In this document: one piece after another, positions 1-11,622 of the stretch
Layout of the letters: every line of letters starts with the position of its first letter
Numbering within the stretch: the stretch's first letter is position 1
Assembly: GCA_030035585.1 (NCBI GenBank)
Contig: CM057461.1
Span: 172,061,624 to 172,125,623, forward strand
Reading direction: 5' to 3'
DNA length: 64,000 bases
Source: Dugong dugon
Taxonomy: Eukaryota > Chordata > Mammalia > Sirenia > Dugongidae
Program-made: the position numbers and the translations under genes
The notes under the pieces: generated by a model
What the model was told of the DNA's origin: nothing
Databases searched by the model: none
Seen by the model: only the letters and a program-made list of their open reading frames with translations

Positions 1-1814
1 AAGGGGGGAAAAAAAGCCAGTGGTCCAGGAGATGTGGAAATTTCTCTCACAGACTGATTCATTGCCCCAGATATTTACAATGGCTACTTTGGCAAAGAGC
101 ATATTTCTGCAATCCATTTAGATAAAAGTCACAGTAGGTGAACAGTGCCTAGAAAAATCTTCTGAGCTCTTCTTTTCAGAATAGTAAATAAAGCACATAT
201 TTCTTCAATACATGTTTGCTATGAAGCAAAAGGAAAAGGCCAGAAAATTATGGGAAATGATAGTATAAATATAATGTAACTTCAAATATTATCATACAGA
301 ATTTTTCCCACATGAACTCTTTCTAGCCAAGTTGCTAGTACTGCTGAGAAAGAATAGTCATATGTAGTCATTGATCATATAAAATATTTCATTTTAATTT
401 AAAAGCAAATATGACTTTTATCTAAAGTCCTTTGTAGTTTAGAAATCTGATTGTAGGAATGAAACATAAAAGTTTAACAGAAATAGAGAAAGTGCCCCCA
501 CTTTCCATTGCTTAATTCTTTCTTCTCAGAATATTATCTCTATTCCATTGTTTCAGTAGATAAGAGAAGTTGGAAATTAAGTGCAATTTAGGTTGAATGT
601 ATTCTAAATATTCAGAGTGTGTTGTAGTTCTGATAAACATTTTTTATTTCAAATATTTATAAATAAACACTCACATGACAATTAATTCCCTCCTCTTGTC
701 TTGATGTACCCCTGGCACAGGGACTAAAGAAAGAGGAAAAACAGGGACTAAAGAACTCCATATGTAATTCTTGTTGGTGATCACTTGAGGATCCACTCTG
801 CCCTAAGAAGCAGAGAGAATATGTATGGATTTCATAAATTTTTGGAATATGAATTTCAGCTCTTGGCAAAATAAATTATTCTACACATTATATTGTACTC
901 ATTAAACCATCACGGTAGAGGTTTTATGATTTGAACTGGAAATAAACATTGAAAGAAAAGTCTATGTGAGCTTGCAGAATTTAAACCTTTTGAGAATAAT
1001 CTGCTAATGTTGAGGTTAATTAGAATGGAATAGCCCTACCTGACCTCTCAAAGTACTGTTAGCTCTCAAATTCTACCAAATTGCTGATGATTGAAGGAAT
1101 GGCAAAGGTTTAGAAGATTGCGAGAATTTAATCTTCAAAGCTTGAAAAATCAGTAAACAAAATCACTCCTTTTAGTAGTTTTCAAATAGAAATCAGGAAT
1201 TTAAATCTAGCAGCATATGGTGTAACATTTGATTTTGTGCCATTGTCAGTCTTCCATTAAATTTCAATGGCCCCGCTTGGGGATACATTCCATAAAAAGA
1301 AGCTTCATCTCCTGCTTCCAGAAAATTCAGCCAAGAAATTCATTACTCCTAAGGATGGTTCTGCTGGTTTGACTGTTTTATGAAAATTTTATTGCGTGAG
1401 AAGTCCTCAACACGAATTCTCATAATTTTACTTCCCTGCTTGACCCTTTCTCTAGTAAATATGGTTTGCCTATATACTGATCTTATCTTCAGTAGTGAAA
1501 GAAAGCAGCTTTCATCACCTCTCTGGTGATTGGAAGGATTGAGCTATGTAAATTATAATTAAAAATTCACAAGCAGAGAAGAAAAATTGTGAGAACTTTG
1601 TTTAAAAAAATCTGAAGAGAGAGAGATACTCAAAAAATGGCTGTGATATGCCAAAGATGAGAAACCTAAACTTGTATACTTAAATAGTTAACCAAAACTC
1701 AAACTAAATGATATGCCCTGTGTTTTGTTTTGTGATTTATGAACTGAAAGTATTCAGCTATTTGAGCTCAGAATTCAGATTTTGGGTGTGTGGGGGAAAT
1801 TCTTTCTTTTATAT
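1..1814. other. Unique AT-rich sequence
   Basis: No repeat family, RNA gene or plausible exon is recognised here. Open frames are under 75 codons and lack splice context or codon bias, so they look like chance. Confidence 0.5.
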
Positions 1815-1994
1815 GAGTTTTAATATATTCAACAAATACTTACTATGCACCAGTTATGCACCAGGCCCAGTTCTAGGTACTTGATACATATCAGTGAATT
1901 TTATAGGCAGAGGGTTCTTCCCTCATAGAGTTTACAAGTCAATGGGGAGAGCCAGACAATAAAAAATAAAAACATTTAGTATATTATGTAGTAT
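1815..1994 (-). repeat. L2 LINE 3' region, left part
   Basis: The antisense L2 3'-end signature is visible: the degenerate 'cacctactatgtgccaggcac' type block followed by the block for 'agtgaac...cctcatggag...tctagtg'. The L2 resumes at 3489 after an RTE insertion, so the two parts were once one element. Confidence 0.7.
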
Positions 1995-3488
1995 GAATTA
2001 CACCTCAACATAAAGAAAACAAAAATCCTCACAACTGGACCAGTAAGCAACATCATGATAAATGGAGAAAGGATTGATGTTGTCAAGGATTTCATTTTAC
2101 TTGGATCCACAATCAACGCCTATGGAAGAAGCAGTCAAGAAATCAAACGACATAGTGCGTTGGCCAAATCTACTGAAAAAGACCTCTTTAAAGTGTTAAA
2201 AATCAAAGACGTTACCTTGAGAACTAAGGTGCACCTGACCCAAGCCATGGTATTTTCAATTTGCCTCATTAGCATGTGAAAGATAAATAATGAATAAGGA
2301 AGACTGAAGATGAATTTATGCCTTTGAATTATGGTGTTGGTGAAGATATTGAATATACCATGGACTGGCAAAATAATGAACAAATCTGTCTTGGAAGAAG
2401 TACATCTGGAATGCTCCTTACAAGCGAGGATGGCGAGACTTCTTCTCACATACTTTGGCCATGTTATCAGGAGGGACCAGTCCCTGGAGGAGGACATCAT
2501 GCTTGGTAAAGTAGTTGTTGTTGTTAGGTGCCATCAAGTTGGTTCCAATTCATCGTGACCCTATGTACAACAGAACAAAACACTGCCCAGTCCTGCACCA
2601 TCCTCACAATCATTGTTATGCTTAAGCCCATTGTGCAACCATTGTGTCAGTCCGTCTTGTTAAGGGTCTTCCTCTTTTTTGCTGACCCTTAACTTTACCA
2701 AGCATGATGCCAAGAAATTTGGAAGACAGCTACCTGGCCAACCAACTGGAAGAGATCCATATTTATGCCTATTCCCAAGAAAGGTGATCCAACCGAATGC
2801 AGAAATTATTGAACAATATCATTAATATCACACGCAGGTAAAATTTTGCTGAAGATCATTCAAAAGTGGCTGCAGCAGTATATTGACAGGGAACTGCCAG
2901 AAATTGAAGCTGAATTCAGAAGAGGATGGGAAACCAGAGATATCATAGCTGATGTCAGATGGATCCTGGCTGAAAGCAGAGAATACTAGAAATATGTTTA
3001 CTTGTTTTATTGACTAGGCAAAGGCATTTGACAGTGTGAATCATAACAAATTATGGATACCATTGGAAGAACCAAAATTCCAGAACACTTAATTGTGCAT
3101 ATGAGGAACCTGTACATAGATCAAGAGGTAGTTGTTTGAATAGAACAAGGGGATATTTCGTGGTTTAAAGTCAGGAAAGGTGTGTGTCAGGGTTGTATCC
3201 TTTCACCATACCTATCCAATCTGTATGCTGAGCAAATAATCCAAGAAGCTGGACTATATGAAGAAGAACGGGGCATCAGGATTGGAGGAAGACTGGTAAA
3301 GTAGAAGGTCAGCAAAAAACATGAAGACCCTCAAAGAGATGGATTGGCATAATGGCTGCAACAATGGGCTCAAAGATAACAACGATTGTGAGGATGGCGC
3401 AGGACCGGGCAGTGTTTTGTTCTGTTGTACATAGGGTCTCTATGAGTTGGACCGACTAGTTGGCACCTAACAACAGATTACATAGTAT
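1984..3488 (+). mobile_element. RTE (BovB-like) LINE, 3' part, interrupted by a second RTE
   Basis: A 5'-truncated RTE1-type copy inserted in the L2. The C-terminal part of its ORF reads in frame from about 2010 (residues such as NIKKTKILTTGP, then INGERIDVVKDFILLGSTI), with conserved YFGH and MLGK motifs near 2450-2510, as in BovB-type ORFs. The coding frame breaks near 2277. The copy is interrupted at 2514/2515 and continues at 3305 with the 3' UTR, ending in 'ggcacctaacaaca'. Flanking ttatgtagtat (1984-1994) and ttacatagtat (3478-3488) look like a slightly diverged target duplication. Confidence 0.75.
2515..3293 (-). mobile_element. RTE LINE copy, 5'-inverted, nested in another RTE
   Basis: Bases 2515-2710 are the RTE 3' end in antisense, beginning with the (ttg)n that complements the RTE (aac)n terminus. 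Bases 2711-3293 are the reverse transcriptase region in sense, with recognisable PIPKKGDPTECRN, ELPEIEAEF and KGVCQGCILSPYLSNLYAE motifs and several stops. Both sides carry the same 11-mer tggtaaagtag (2504-2514 and 3294-3304). Read on the minus strand this is a 3' tail preceded by an inverted upstream segment, the classic twin-priming product. About 600 bp between the two segments is missing, as is common at such junctions. Confidence 0.75.
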
Positions 3489-3665
3489 TTAGGAAGTGAT
3501 AAGCATTGTGTAAATAGGATAATGGATTGGGAGTGGGAATTGCAGATTGCAATATTAAATACGATGATCAGGTTAAGCCTTGTTGAAAAGGTAATAGCTG
3601 TGAAAAGATTTCAAAAGTGTAATGGAGTTATTTGGAGGAAGATTGTTCCACACCCAAAATTTAAC
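3489..3665 (-). repeat. L2 LINE, right part after RTE insertion
   Basis: Continues the L2 of 1815-1994: the 'agtgataag...aaataggataatgg' block is followed by the 'aggttaagcctt' block, the antisense order of L2. Its boundary matches the end of the RTE target duplication. Confidence 0.55.
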
Positions 3666-3971
3666 TATAAATGTTTAATTTAACAAAACATGGATTGTAT
3701 AGCATGATAATGATACAATGTTTTCTGAGGTACCATTTAAGATTCACCATGGTATTTGATAATTTCTAACTTGATATAATAAAAAGTGAGTAATGATTTA
3801 TCATATAGGACATATACTTCACTATTAATACTTCTAAGACATAGGCTAATTTAAACAAGATGCTTGAAAACAAACACATAAATCTAAACTAGGCAAACAA
3901 GAAAGTTCTTTAAAAACATGTGAGCATATATCTCACTCATTCAACTCTATTCTCTGCTAAGAATAGACCAG

Positions 3972-4156
3972 ATGTCTGGGTGGCACAAATGGTTAAGCAC
4001 TCACCTACTAGCTTAAAGGTTAGCAGTTCGAACCCACCCAGAGGTACCTTGTAAGACAGGCCTGGCAATCTGCTTCTGAAAGGTCACAGCCTTGAAAATC
4101 TACTCTGTACATATGTGGTAGCCATGAGTCAGAATCAACTCAACAGCAACTAATAA
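3972..4156 (+). mobile_element. AfroSINE, variant with 'cccagaggtacc' middle
   Basis: tRNA-like head with B box (gcagttcgaac), a middle region distinct from the common form (acccagaggtaccttg, caatctgcttctgaaa), and a tail with gagtcagaatcaactcaacagcaact. The same arrangement is seen at 30237. Confidence 0.75.
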
Positions 4157-4159
4157 CAG

Positions 4160-4375
4160 GGTAGACATACATTTAGCTTTACTAGATATTACCACAATTT
4201 CCCAAAGTGGCTGTACTAATTTACACTCCCTCCAGCAGTATATGAGAGTTCCAGTTGTTCTACCAATATAGCTTTTTCTTTTCAACATCTTGAGAACTTC
4301 TTTCCCCTCACATAGTTATTAAAGTGTAATGAGATGATAACCTAATGAGTTGTTTTTCATAATTGCAGTTCACAT
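4160..4375 (-). repeat. Old L1 fragment
   Basis: Antisense copy of an old mammalian L1 ORF2 3' region, recognised from 'cccaaagtggctgtactaattt' followed by 'acactccctccagcagtatatgagagttcc'. Confidence 0.6.
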
Positions 4376-5735
4376 GATGTTGTTTTTTTTAAAAAAAAAG
4401 TCTTATGAAAGAAGTTTGGTTCAGTTGACTTTGGTGAAAGTAATAGAACTTTGAATATAGTTATTTCTTAAGCCTAGATGACAATAGCATACAAAAACCA
4501 AATATGGCTTTTGAGCTATGTATTTCACTATATTGCAGTCAAGCTTTGAGATCTGACAATAAGAAAATCATATCTATCTTGTCTACATCTAGCTAGTACC
4601 TTTACCTCATCCTGTTGGCTTCACCTTTATGAGTGACATATAAACACTGACAGAAAAAAAAAAAAAAGAGTACATTACTTTTAAAAGCATCTGCAAAATT
4701 TCCAGTGAAATAGAATATTTGCAAAGTTTAAAATGGTTCATAAACTAAATATAATTTGAAATACAGTTTGTACTTACATTTAGGTAAGAATATATCTAAA
4801 GAAATTACCATAGTAAGATTTAAAATAAAATTGTGAAGCCAAGCTCTGGTAATGACAATTCAGAAGAATTAAAGTCTGCTTCAAGAGCAATTAGAAAGTG
4901 GTCCAGTTATCCTGTCATACTTACCCTACTTGCTAGGAATATAATTCACCCTTCCCACTGCAGGCCAAGTCTCATCAAAATCACACTGAAGAATGTCAAA
5001 GATGCCTGTGGATGAACTATATGTCAGTATTTTCTCTTCTCTTTTATCAGCATAGTTTATTTCTGATCCATTCTTCATCTGAGTTCAGTAGAGATACTGA
5101 ACATTTTGGTTTACAATATTTTCTTTTGGGTTATAAATCTAAGAGATAGATAAAATAAATACAAAGTAAGGCAAATAATTACAGGAATTGGGGCCTGAAG
5201 GATATCAGTCTATTTTAAAACTTTAAATGAGTGAACAGTTCAGCTCAGTGGCACAGAATATCTAGCAAAGGTAAATAAAAGATACAGTATACAATAAGCA
5301 AAGGAATGTAGTCCAACCTCTTCAAATAACAAGAGAATTTAGGGCAGGAATCAAGTGATTTAAGGATTCCACTTTCAGGGGAAATCCATTACATGAGTTT
5401 CTCAGTGTATTATTTTGTTTTTTATGATGGGTAGCTAAGCTTTGTTGATGTTGTAATATGAATAATTTTTGTAGCTTATTATGAAAAACAAAAGAAAACC
5501 ATATGAGTGATTCACATATATTTATTCTGTTGGTGCTTGGTGATTTTCTTTTAACTCCTGACCAGTTATTATTCATCCCATAATTCAGGGATTTTCTAGA
5601 GCATGTGTTTTTCATTGATGATATCCTGTTGGATCATTTTCCGTATAAATTTGTTTTAAAATTGAGATCTAGAGGCCTAATGTTGAACTTGTCAAGAAAC
5701 TTATGAAACATTTTTGGAGATTTTTTCAGATCCTT
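4376..5735. other. Unique sequence with two A runs
   Basis: No recognised repeat or gene. Contains poly(A)-like runs near 4389-4399 and 4654-4668 with no identifiable element attached to them. Confidence 0.45.
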
Positions 5736-5748
5736 TAATGAACCATAC

Positions 5749-5926
5749 GCTCCAAAGCCAAACCCAATGCCAACGAGTCGATTCTGACTCATAGCAACCT
5801 CATAGAGTTTCCAAGGCTGTAAATCTCTACAGAAGCCAACTGCTACATCTTTCTCCCAAGGAGCCGCTGGTGGTTTCAAACCACCAACCTTTTGGTTAGC
5901 AGTGGAGCACCACTAGGGCTTCTGGC
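5749..5926 (-). mobile_element. AfroSINE, long form, with target duplication
   Basis: Complete antisense copy including the extra middle block (ggctgtaaatctctacagaagcc...). Exact 13-bp duplication taatgaaccatac at 5736-5748 and 5927-5939 defines both ends. Confidence 0.9.
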
Positions 5927-5939
5927 TAATGAACCATAC

Positions 5940-6112
5940 AAAAAAAAAAAAACATACCCATTGCCGTGGAGTCAATTCCTATTCATAGCGACCCTGTAGG
6001 ACAGAGTAGAACTGCCCCATAGGGTTTCCAAGGAGTGACTGGTGGATTCGAGCTGCCTGCCTTTTTTGGTTAGCAGCTGAGCTCTTAACCACTGTGCCAC
6101 CAGAGCACCATC
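5940..6112 (-). mobile_element. AfroSINE, short form
   Basis: Antisense copy abutting the previous one, with a 13-A stretch at its start and the short middle (caaggagtgactggtgg). It appears to have used the A-rich junction next to the earlier insertion. No clear target duplication. Confidence 0.85.
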
Positions 6113-7077
6113 AAGCCTCATGGCCTTAAAAAAAATCAGTTGTTTTTGGCACCATAGTTCTAATAATTTATAAAATTGAACTTAAATTTGTCGTATTTAA
6201 TTAATGGCCATGAAATTTGAACCTAGCCCTACCTAAAGACTAGGGCATTTTGTGCAACTCACTCTACTCAATTCTGCATCCTTTTATTACTTCTTTGGGT
6301 ATTAGGTTGAACCATATCAAATTGCCATTTTGTAGGTAAAAAGTGACAGAATTTCAGCACTTCATATAGTTCAGACGTTTTTCCTTTTTCATCGTTTGAC
6401 CGCAGTATACTTTTGCATAGACCAAATTTGATAGAAGAAAAGATGTCATCTGTGGTAAATAAGGAGAGACACAGTGTTCAGTAAAATTGGATGTCATGAT
6501 AATTTGCAAAGTACTTAAGCTTCTGCTTATTATATTTAAAGTAACTCAAATTTAAGAGTACTAGATGAAACTATAATTATTATTTCTACTATTAATTTTA
6601 AAACGTTAAAATTATAGCAATTACGATTGATTTTTTTTAAAAAGCCACTTCACTGCATTTTGGCCACAAGGCAGTATTAATTAATTATTCAGATTTTATG
6701 TCAGTATTAAAATTCTATTTAAATGATCTAACATTAAAATTCATCATAATTTAGCACGAATATAAGGTATATTTGACAAACAAGCTCTTTCTGAGGATTA
6801 TGGACTAATAGCCCCATGCCTGATATTTTGAAGGATTCAAAAAAAGTAAGAGACAAATCCCTGTTCTAAATAATTTTGTATCCTATGATAGAAGTGACTA
6901 AAATATCGCTTCTATGGCTAAAGGCGTTTTATAGTATAAATAAAAGGCAGTTTTCACAAGCGAGACTGAATACATACAATAGGGAAAATCAGTATGGAAT
7001 ACAAGAACTTTTCTCATGTTAAAACACTTTAATTCATCCACCAATGTTGTGATTTTTAGTCATTAACTCATAAAATA
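6113..7077. other. Unique AT-rich sequence
   Basis: Nothing recognised. Strongly AT-rich with many short homopolymer runs, and no long open frame. Confidence 0.45.
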
Positions 7078-7440
7078 TTAAAAAAATATTTTTGAGCTCT
7101 AGAATGTGCCAAGTACTGTTTTAGCTGCTTTGGGTGTACCAGTGCCCTACACATCTGACAGCCCCCACAGAACTTCACTTCTCACAGGGTGAAGCAGGTA
7201 ATAAACACTAAACATAGTTTTTAAAAAATTGTATGGTATGATAGACAATGATAAGTGCTATGGAAATAAAGGAGAAAGGAGAGCAGATAAGGGGATGGAG
7301 GGCTGTGAGGAAGGGGTGTGGTTGCTATTTTCAATATGGTAGTTAGTGAAGCCCTGGTTGGGAAGATGATATATGAGCAAAGACTTCAAGGAAGCAAGAA
7401 AGACATGCCTCCATTATTCATTCCTAGAGAGCTTAACACT
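7078..7440 (-). repeat. L2 LINE 3' region
   Basis: Antisense L2: the 'gtgccaagtactgttttagctgc' block, then 'gataagtgctatggaaataaa', 'gataaggggatggagg' and the 'gaagatgatatatgagcaaag' block, in the order expected for L2. Confidence 0.75.
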
Positions 7441-7520
7441 GATATATCAATGCACAGGGAAATATGTTTAGGGAATGAAACCAAGGGTCTTCCAGAAGAG
7501 CCACAGGGAGCTAACAGAAT

Positions 7521-7590
7521 ATGTTGCTGTTATTAGGTGCTATCAAGTCAGTCTGGACTCATAACAACCCTATGCACAACAGAATGAAGT
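7521..7590 (-). mobile_element. RTE/AfroSINE 3'-tail fragment
   Basis: About 70 bp matching the antisense RTE 3' end (gttattaggtgctatcaagtc ... ccctatgcacaacagaatgaa). The 'cacaacagaa' wording fits the LINE rather than the SINE. Confidence 0.65.
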
Positions 7591-8183
7591 AAAGGGATAT
7601 AGTAAAATTAGATTCTTAAAGATCAGGGTCTGAGATGAAGCTGATATAACAGGGGCAGAGACGTCAGTGACAGAGAATTAGAATCAAGGTTCTACATCAA
7701 AGTGAGAAGAAGTGTGAAGTCAGTTTTCTATTTACTTTTATATTCCTCCACTATAACTGAAATTCCTTGAAGAGGCAATGTAATTGCCTTTTTTTTTTTT
7801 TTTCCTATTTCTGGCACCTATCATGTGTCTGAAATACATATATATGTTTGCCATGGCAATTAATTAAATGAACTGGTGAACTGAATGTTTAGAACATTGG
7901 CAAAGACAGAAAGGGTAAAGAAAGTACCACAGTTAATGCTCAAAATATAAATCTGAAAAGAAAAAAAAAAACCTTGAAAATTCTCTGACAGTCACAGTAT
8001 TTTTTGCTATCTCCTTATATTCTTAGAATATATCATATTTTGGAACAGGAAGTATATTTTATCTATAGTGCTTACTCTACAATGGACATGTTAAAGTAAT
8101 AGTCTTTTCAACTAAGAAATGGAAAAGAAAAAAAAAGTGTATACCAATTCATTCTCATTTACTGAACCAGATGTCTCCAAATA
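7591..8183. other. Unique sequence with homopolymer runs
   Basis: T run at about 7791-7803 and A run at about 7961-7971. No repeat family recognised. Confidence 0.4.
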
Positions 8184-8194
8184 CTAAATGACTC

Positions 8195-8409
8195 CCACCA
8201 AAAAAAAACCAAACCCACTGCCGTCGAGTCAATTCTGACTCACAGCGACCCCAGAGGACAGAGTAAAACTGCTCCCATAGAGTTTCCAAGGCTGTAAATC
8301 TTTACAGAAGCCAACTGCCACATCTTCCTCCCGTGGAGTGGCGGGTGGATTTGAACTGCTGACCTTTCAGTTAGCAGCCGAGTGCTTAACCACTGTAGCA
8401 CCAGGGCTC
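8195..8409 (-). mobile_element. AfroSINE, long form, with target duplication
   Basis: Full-length antisense copy with A-rich tail, long middle block and intact head (ccaccactg-type start changed to actgtagcaccagggctc). Exact 11-bp duplication ctaaatgactc at 8184-8194 and 8410-8420. Confidence 0.9.
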
Positions 8410-9425
8410 CTAAATGACTCTTAGAGAATATTAAATGTTTTCGGAAGCTGTGCTATTTTCTAAGCTGACCAGGACTATTATGTGTCATTCACGGGGTCGT
8501 GATAGAATATGACTCATACTTCAAAAAAATGACAGACTTTTGCATCATTTTTTGTGCTCAGAGGCGAACAACAGACTGCAATATACTAAAAGAAAACATT
8601 TATTTGAAAAACTACATTAATGTCCAAAATCACTGAAGAAAAATAGAGACATTTAACAAGGAGACCATATTTAAAGGAACACTTTGGGGATGGGAGGAGA
8701 ATCTTAATCAGTATTTAGAGTCACTGAGACCTGAGATATCTTGCAATGGTTAGCTATAGTAATCGTATTTTTTAAATGTCATTTATTCATCTTATAGCTT
8801 ACATATGGGGGGCAAAGGGTAGTGGTGGTGGCAGCAACTGTATTTTAGACATCAAAAAGGGCAATATGGGCCTATGTAGATGAGATAACCTAAAAGAGGT
8901 GAGTCATAGAAACTGAATATTGAAAGAACATGAGAAAAGAAATAAAAACAGTAAAATTTCAAGGTCAAGATCCCAACCACAATTTTCACTGAGTAGTTCA
9001 GAAAGATTTTAGCAAGTATTGTGCCCTCCAGTGGTTATTTCTGAGTGACTTATCTTTTTTGTTGTTGATTTTTACCTGGGCTCCCAATTTTCCAGCTTCA
9101 CTGGTTTGGGTAACCCGAGGAAGGCTCGTATTATTCACACCTACGAGGAACCTTGGGAGGCTGAATCAATCTGATTGTCCAATTTCATGCTTGCAGAAAG
9201 AATGATGCCAGGGATGATAGGGGTGCCTAGGATGTGATAAGTAAGTTCAGGGTCAACAAGATAGGTTCACAGAAGGGCAATCATTCTTTGATTTGATTGC
9301 CAAGCTGGAAACAAAAGTAATGACATAATTACCCCAGATTCTGCAGACCGTGTATATAATACAGCACAGATACTAAGCAAAGCTAGTCCTCAGAATGATG
9401 GCAGCGCAATTTAAAGAGGAAGGTC

Positions 9426-9439
9426 GTTGCTTTGGCAAC
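9426..9439. promoter_or_regulatory. RFX-type X-box motif
   Basis: The 14-mer GTTGCTTTGGCAAC is an almost perfect palindrome of two RFX half sites (GTTGC / GGCAAC), fitting the X-box consensus. RFX factors drive ciliary and some neural genes. Only the motif is seen; binding and a target gene are unproven. Confidence 0.45.
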
Positions 9440-9989
9440 TAAAAGAAGGCTTACAAAATCAAAGACAAACGATGTTTCTGGAATCTGTTTTGCTTACAAA
9501 CAGAGTGGGAGAGAGCTGGGAAAGAAAGCCACTTGGGGAGAGAAGGAAAACAGGGGTGCTGAGTCAGGAAACCCAGATGGTACCTCTGCTGATCTCCAGC
9601 CCTCTCGGTGACCTTGGTCAAATTCCCTGGGCTTCAGCTTTCTCAGCTATGAAACAAAAGGTGTGGACTCCCATGAGTGGTTTTGACGAATCCAGGTGTA
9701 TGGACAGAGGCAAGGAGTAGCGGCATCGACCACGTGCAAAAGAACCATAATGTGAATATTTATGAGAGCAAAATTAGCTAGTGATCAAAAATGGGAAAGA
9801 AAGGTGGTTGATAGAGGAGGCAGATTCATCTTAACGGAGTCAGAAGACAGTGTAAAACTGGTAGACACAATTTTTTCAAGAAGGAAGAGAATGAAGCATA
9901 TCATTCGTTTCTACATTTTCTTAACTGTAGTCCGGCTTCCTCTTCTCTGTTATCTTCACCTTATTTTTTCTCTTTACTGTCTGCTTCCG

Positions 9990-10003
9990 GTAACCATGGT
10001 GAT
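9990..10003. promoter_or_regulatory. X-box-like site
   Basis: GTAACCATGGTGAT has one good RFX half site (GTAACC) and a weaker inverted half (GGTGAT). It lies about 560 bp from the stronger motif. Confidence 0.3.
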
Positions 10004-10740
10004 GCTCCCTCCCAGCAGCCTTCTTCACAGCTGGCCCTTTTGGTACACATCGAATTTTGCTCCATTCACTGATGCAGGGAGCTAACAATGCCATAAAAAT
10101 TATTTTAGTTATTAACATTTTCCCTCGTTCTTCTTCTCCAGGAAATAAATGCAGGGCATTATTCCACACTTAACCTCCCTACACAAGGGACACTGTAAAA
10201 CAGGGATATTCAACTGTTAATTTCAGCAGCTAACATGAAAGGGATACTGATTATGCTGGAGATTCAATTCCCTGTCTTGGTCCTCAGGGACTATAAAGCC
10301 CCAGTGCTCAAGCTGATTGCCACCTCCTTTTTGCTTTTGTACATAACTGGAATAAAATAGATTGCCCACAAAAACCACGTATCAACTCTGGTTTCCTAAT
10401 TCTCTTTGTTTTTTGTTGCTTTCTCTCTTGTAAGGAGAACATTGTTAACACGTAATTATCACAGTTACAAGATCGAATTTTCCATAAGAAAATATACATA
10501 AATATGTACGTTTCTCAAATGAGCACATTTACTTAGGAATATGAATAAACAATGTGCAGTACTCAGTTTTAAAAGCATTGTTATTATCTGCCGGTGACAA
10601 AGCATCAAAGAATCTCTGTTGTCATTAATGCAGATAATGCAGATTCCTATAAAGTATCATTTAGTCATGTCCGGTTTGTGTACCCTAACTTAACATTTGT
10701 AATCCTATATGCCTGAAAACTGTCTTTCCATTTAAGCACT

Positions 10741-10769
10741 CTGTGTGTGTGTGTGCGCGCGTATGTGTG

Positions 10770-10821
<52 letters not shown>

Positions 10822-10829
10822 CGCGTGTC
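10741..10829. repeat. TG/CG dinucleotide microsatellite
   Basis: Alternating purine-pyrimidine tract: (TG)n with interspersed (CG)n blocks at both ends (gtgtgcgcgcgtatg ... gtgcgcgcgcgcgcgtg). Such tracts are prone to Z-DNA and to length variation. The apparent 63-codon frame over it is an artefact of the repeat. Confidence 0.95.
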
Positions 10830-11622
10830 TGGCATTAATACAAAGGAGGCCAGATAATGACATTCATAGGCTTATAGACTCGACTCCTGGGGACGCACTT
10901 GGATGGAGGCAATTAAAATGCCTGTCAGGCATTTGATACCAGAAGCCCCTATGGCAAACTGCTAAATCGTAAGCCAGTGCTGCATCCTATTGTCAGTGAA
11001 TGATGGCGGAGCTGGGTGGCTTGTCATCATTCTCGAAAATTCTGAGGCTAGTGAGCTCTCTTTCCCTCTCCCACTCGCCTTATTTTCCTTTTCGCCACTG
11101 CGGGGACTTTTTCTAATTTGCTGCTTCCCTTTCCCCGACACACACAGACAGGAGCTGGTGGCTTGCAGACTGCGTCTGTCTGGAGCTAGAGAGCCAGCCC
11201 GTGGAGAATAATGCTCCGGAAGAAGGATTCTGCAGCAGTCCTCAAAGGCTAGGCTTGGGTGGTGGTATCGCTGCATACGCGCTGGTAATGGTTTGGGTTT
11301 TCTTGTTTTATTTTCTTTTATCTTTTGTCCCATCTTTCAAAGGATCTGCTTTATGTGATTTCAGGTTAAAAGGCTTTAAATTTTGTTATTAAGCTTCCTA
11401 AAAAATCCAGTACTGCATTTTTTGTACTACAGATCTCAAGACATAGATTTATTATCTGGATATAAAGACTGCGTTTGCTTACTGGTGAGTTCCAATTTTC
11501 AATATTTAGTTAATAAATCTATATACGTATTTTTTTCTTTTTGTTTTGTTTCGGTAGATTCTTCAGCTTGTCTCTAACCGAGGAAACATTGCTTGGGACC
11601 TACTCATTCAGAAAATTAAAAG
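10830..11622 (+). other. Candidate promoter / exon block of unknown gene
   Basis: This stretch is richer in G+C and CpG than its surroundings (11041-11290 especially), lacks repeats, and carries splice-like signals. A pyrimidine tract ending 'cccgacacacacag' lies at 11133-11146, and a donor-like ctg/gtaatgg at 11284/11285. Two short intervals, 11433-11484 and 11558-11622, have good acceptor and donor contexts. Reading phases across the first two intervals do not agree, and I recognise no protein, so the block could be non-coding exon, an enhancer, or unconstrained DNA. Confidence 0.25.

Larger units (their letters stand above)
8421..10740. other. SINE-free unique block with RFX-type motifs
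   Basis: Single-copy-looking sequence with no young repeat. It holds an X-box at 9426 and an X-box-like site at 9990. ORFs of 97 and 107 codons at 9427 and 9762 have no recognisable domain, and I do not call them genes. Confidence 0.45.

Noticed and set aside
2055-2509. ORFs that could be taken for small genes
   Set aside because: They are remnants of the RTE LINE open reading frame, or its antisense shadow, broken by stops and by a nested insertion.
10745-10936. Cysteine/valine-rich ORF
   Set aside because: Translation of the TG/CG microsatellite.
10962-11392. Overlapping ORFs of 63-123 codons in the G+C-richer block
   Set aside because: No known protein, and both strands are open because of composition. 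Only the splice-like signals are reported, at low confidence.
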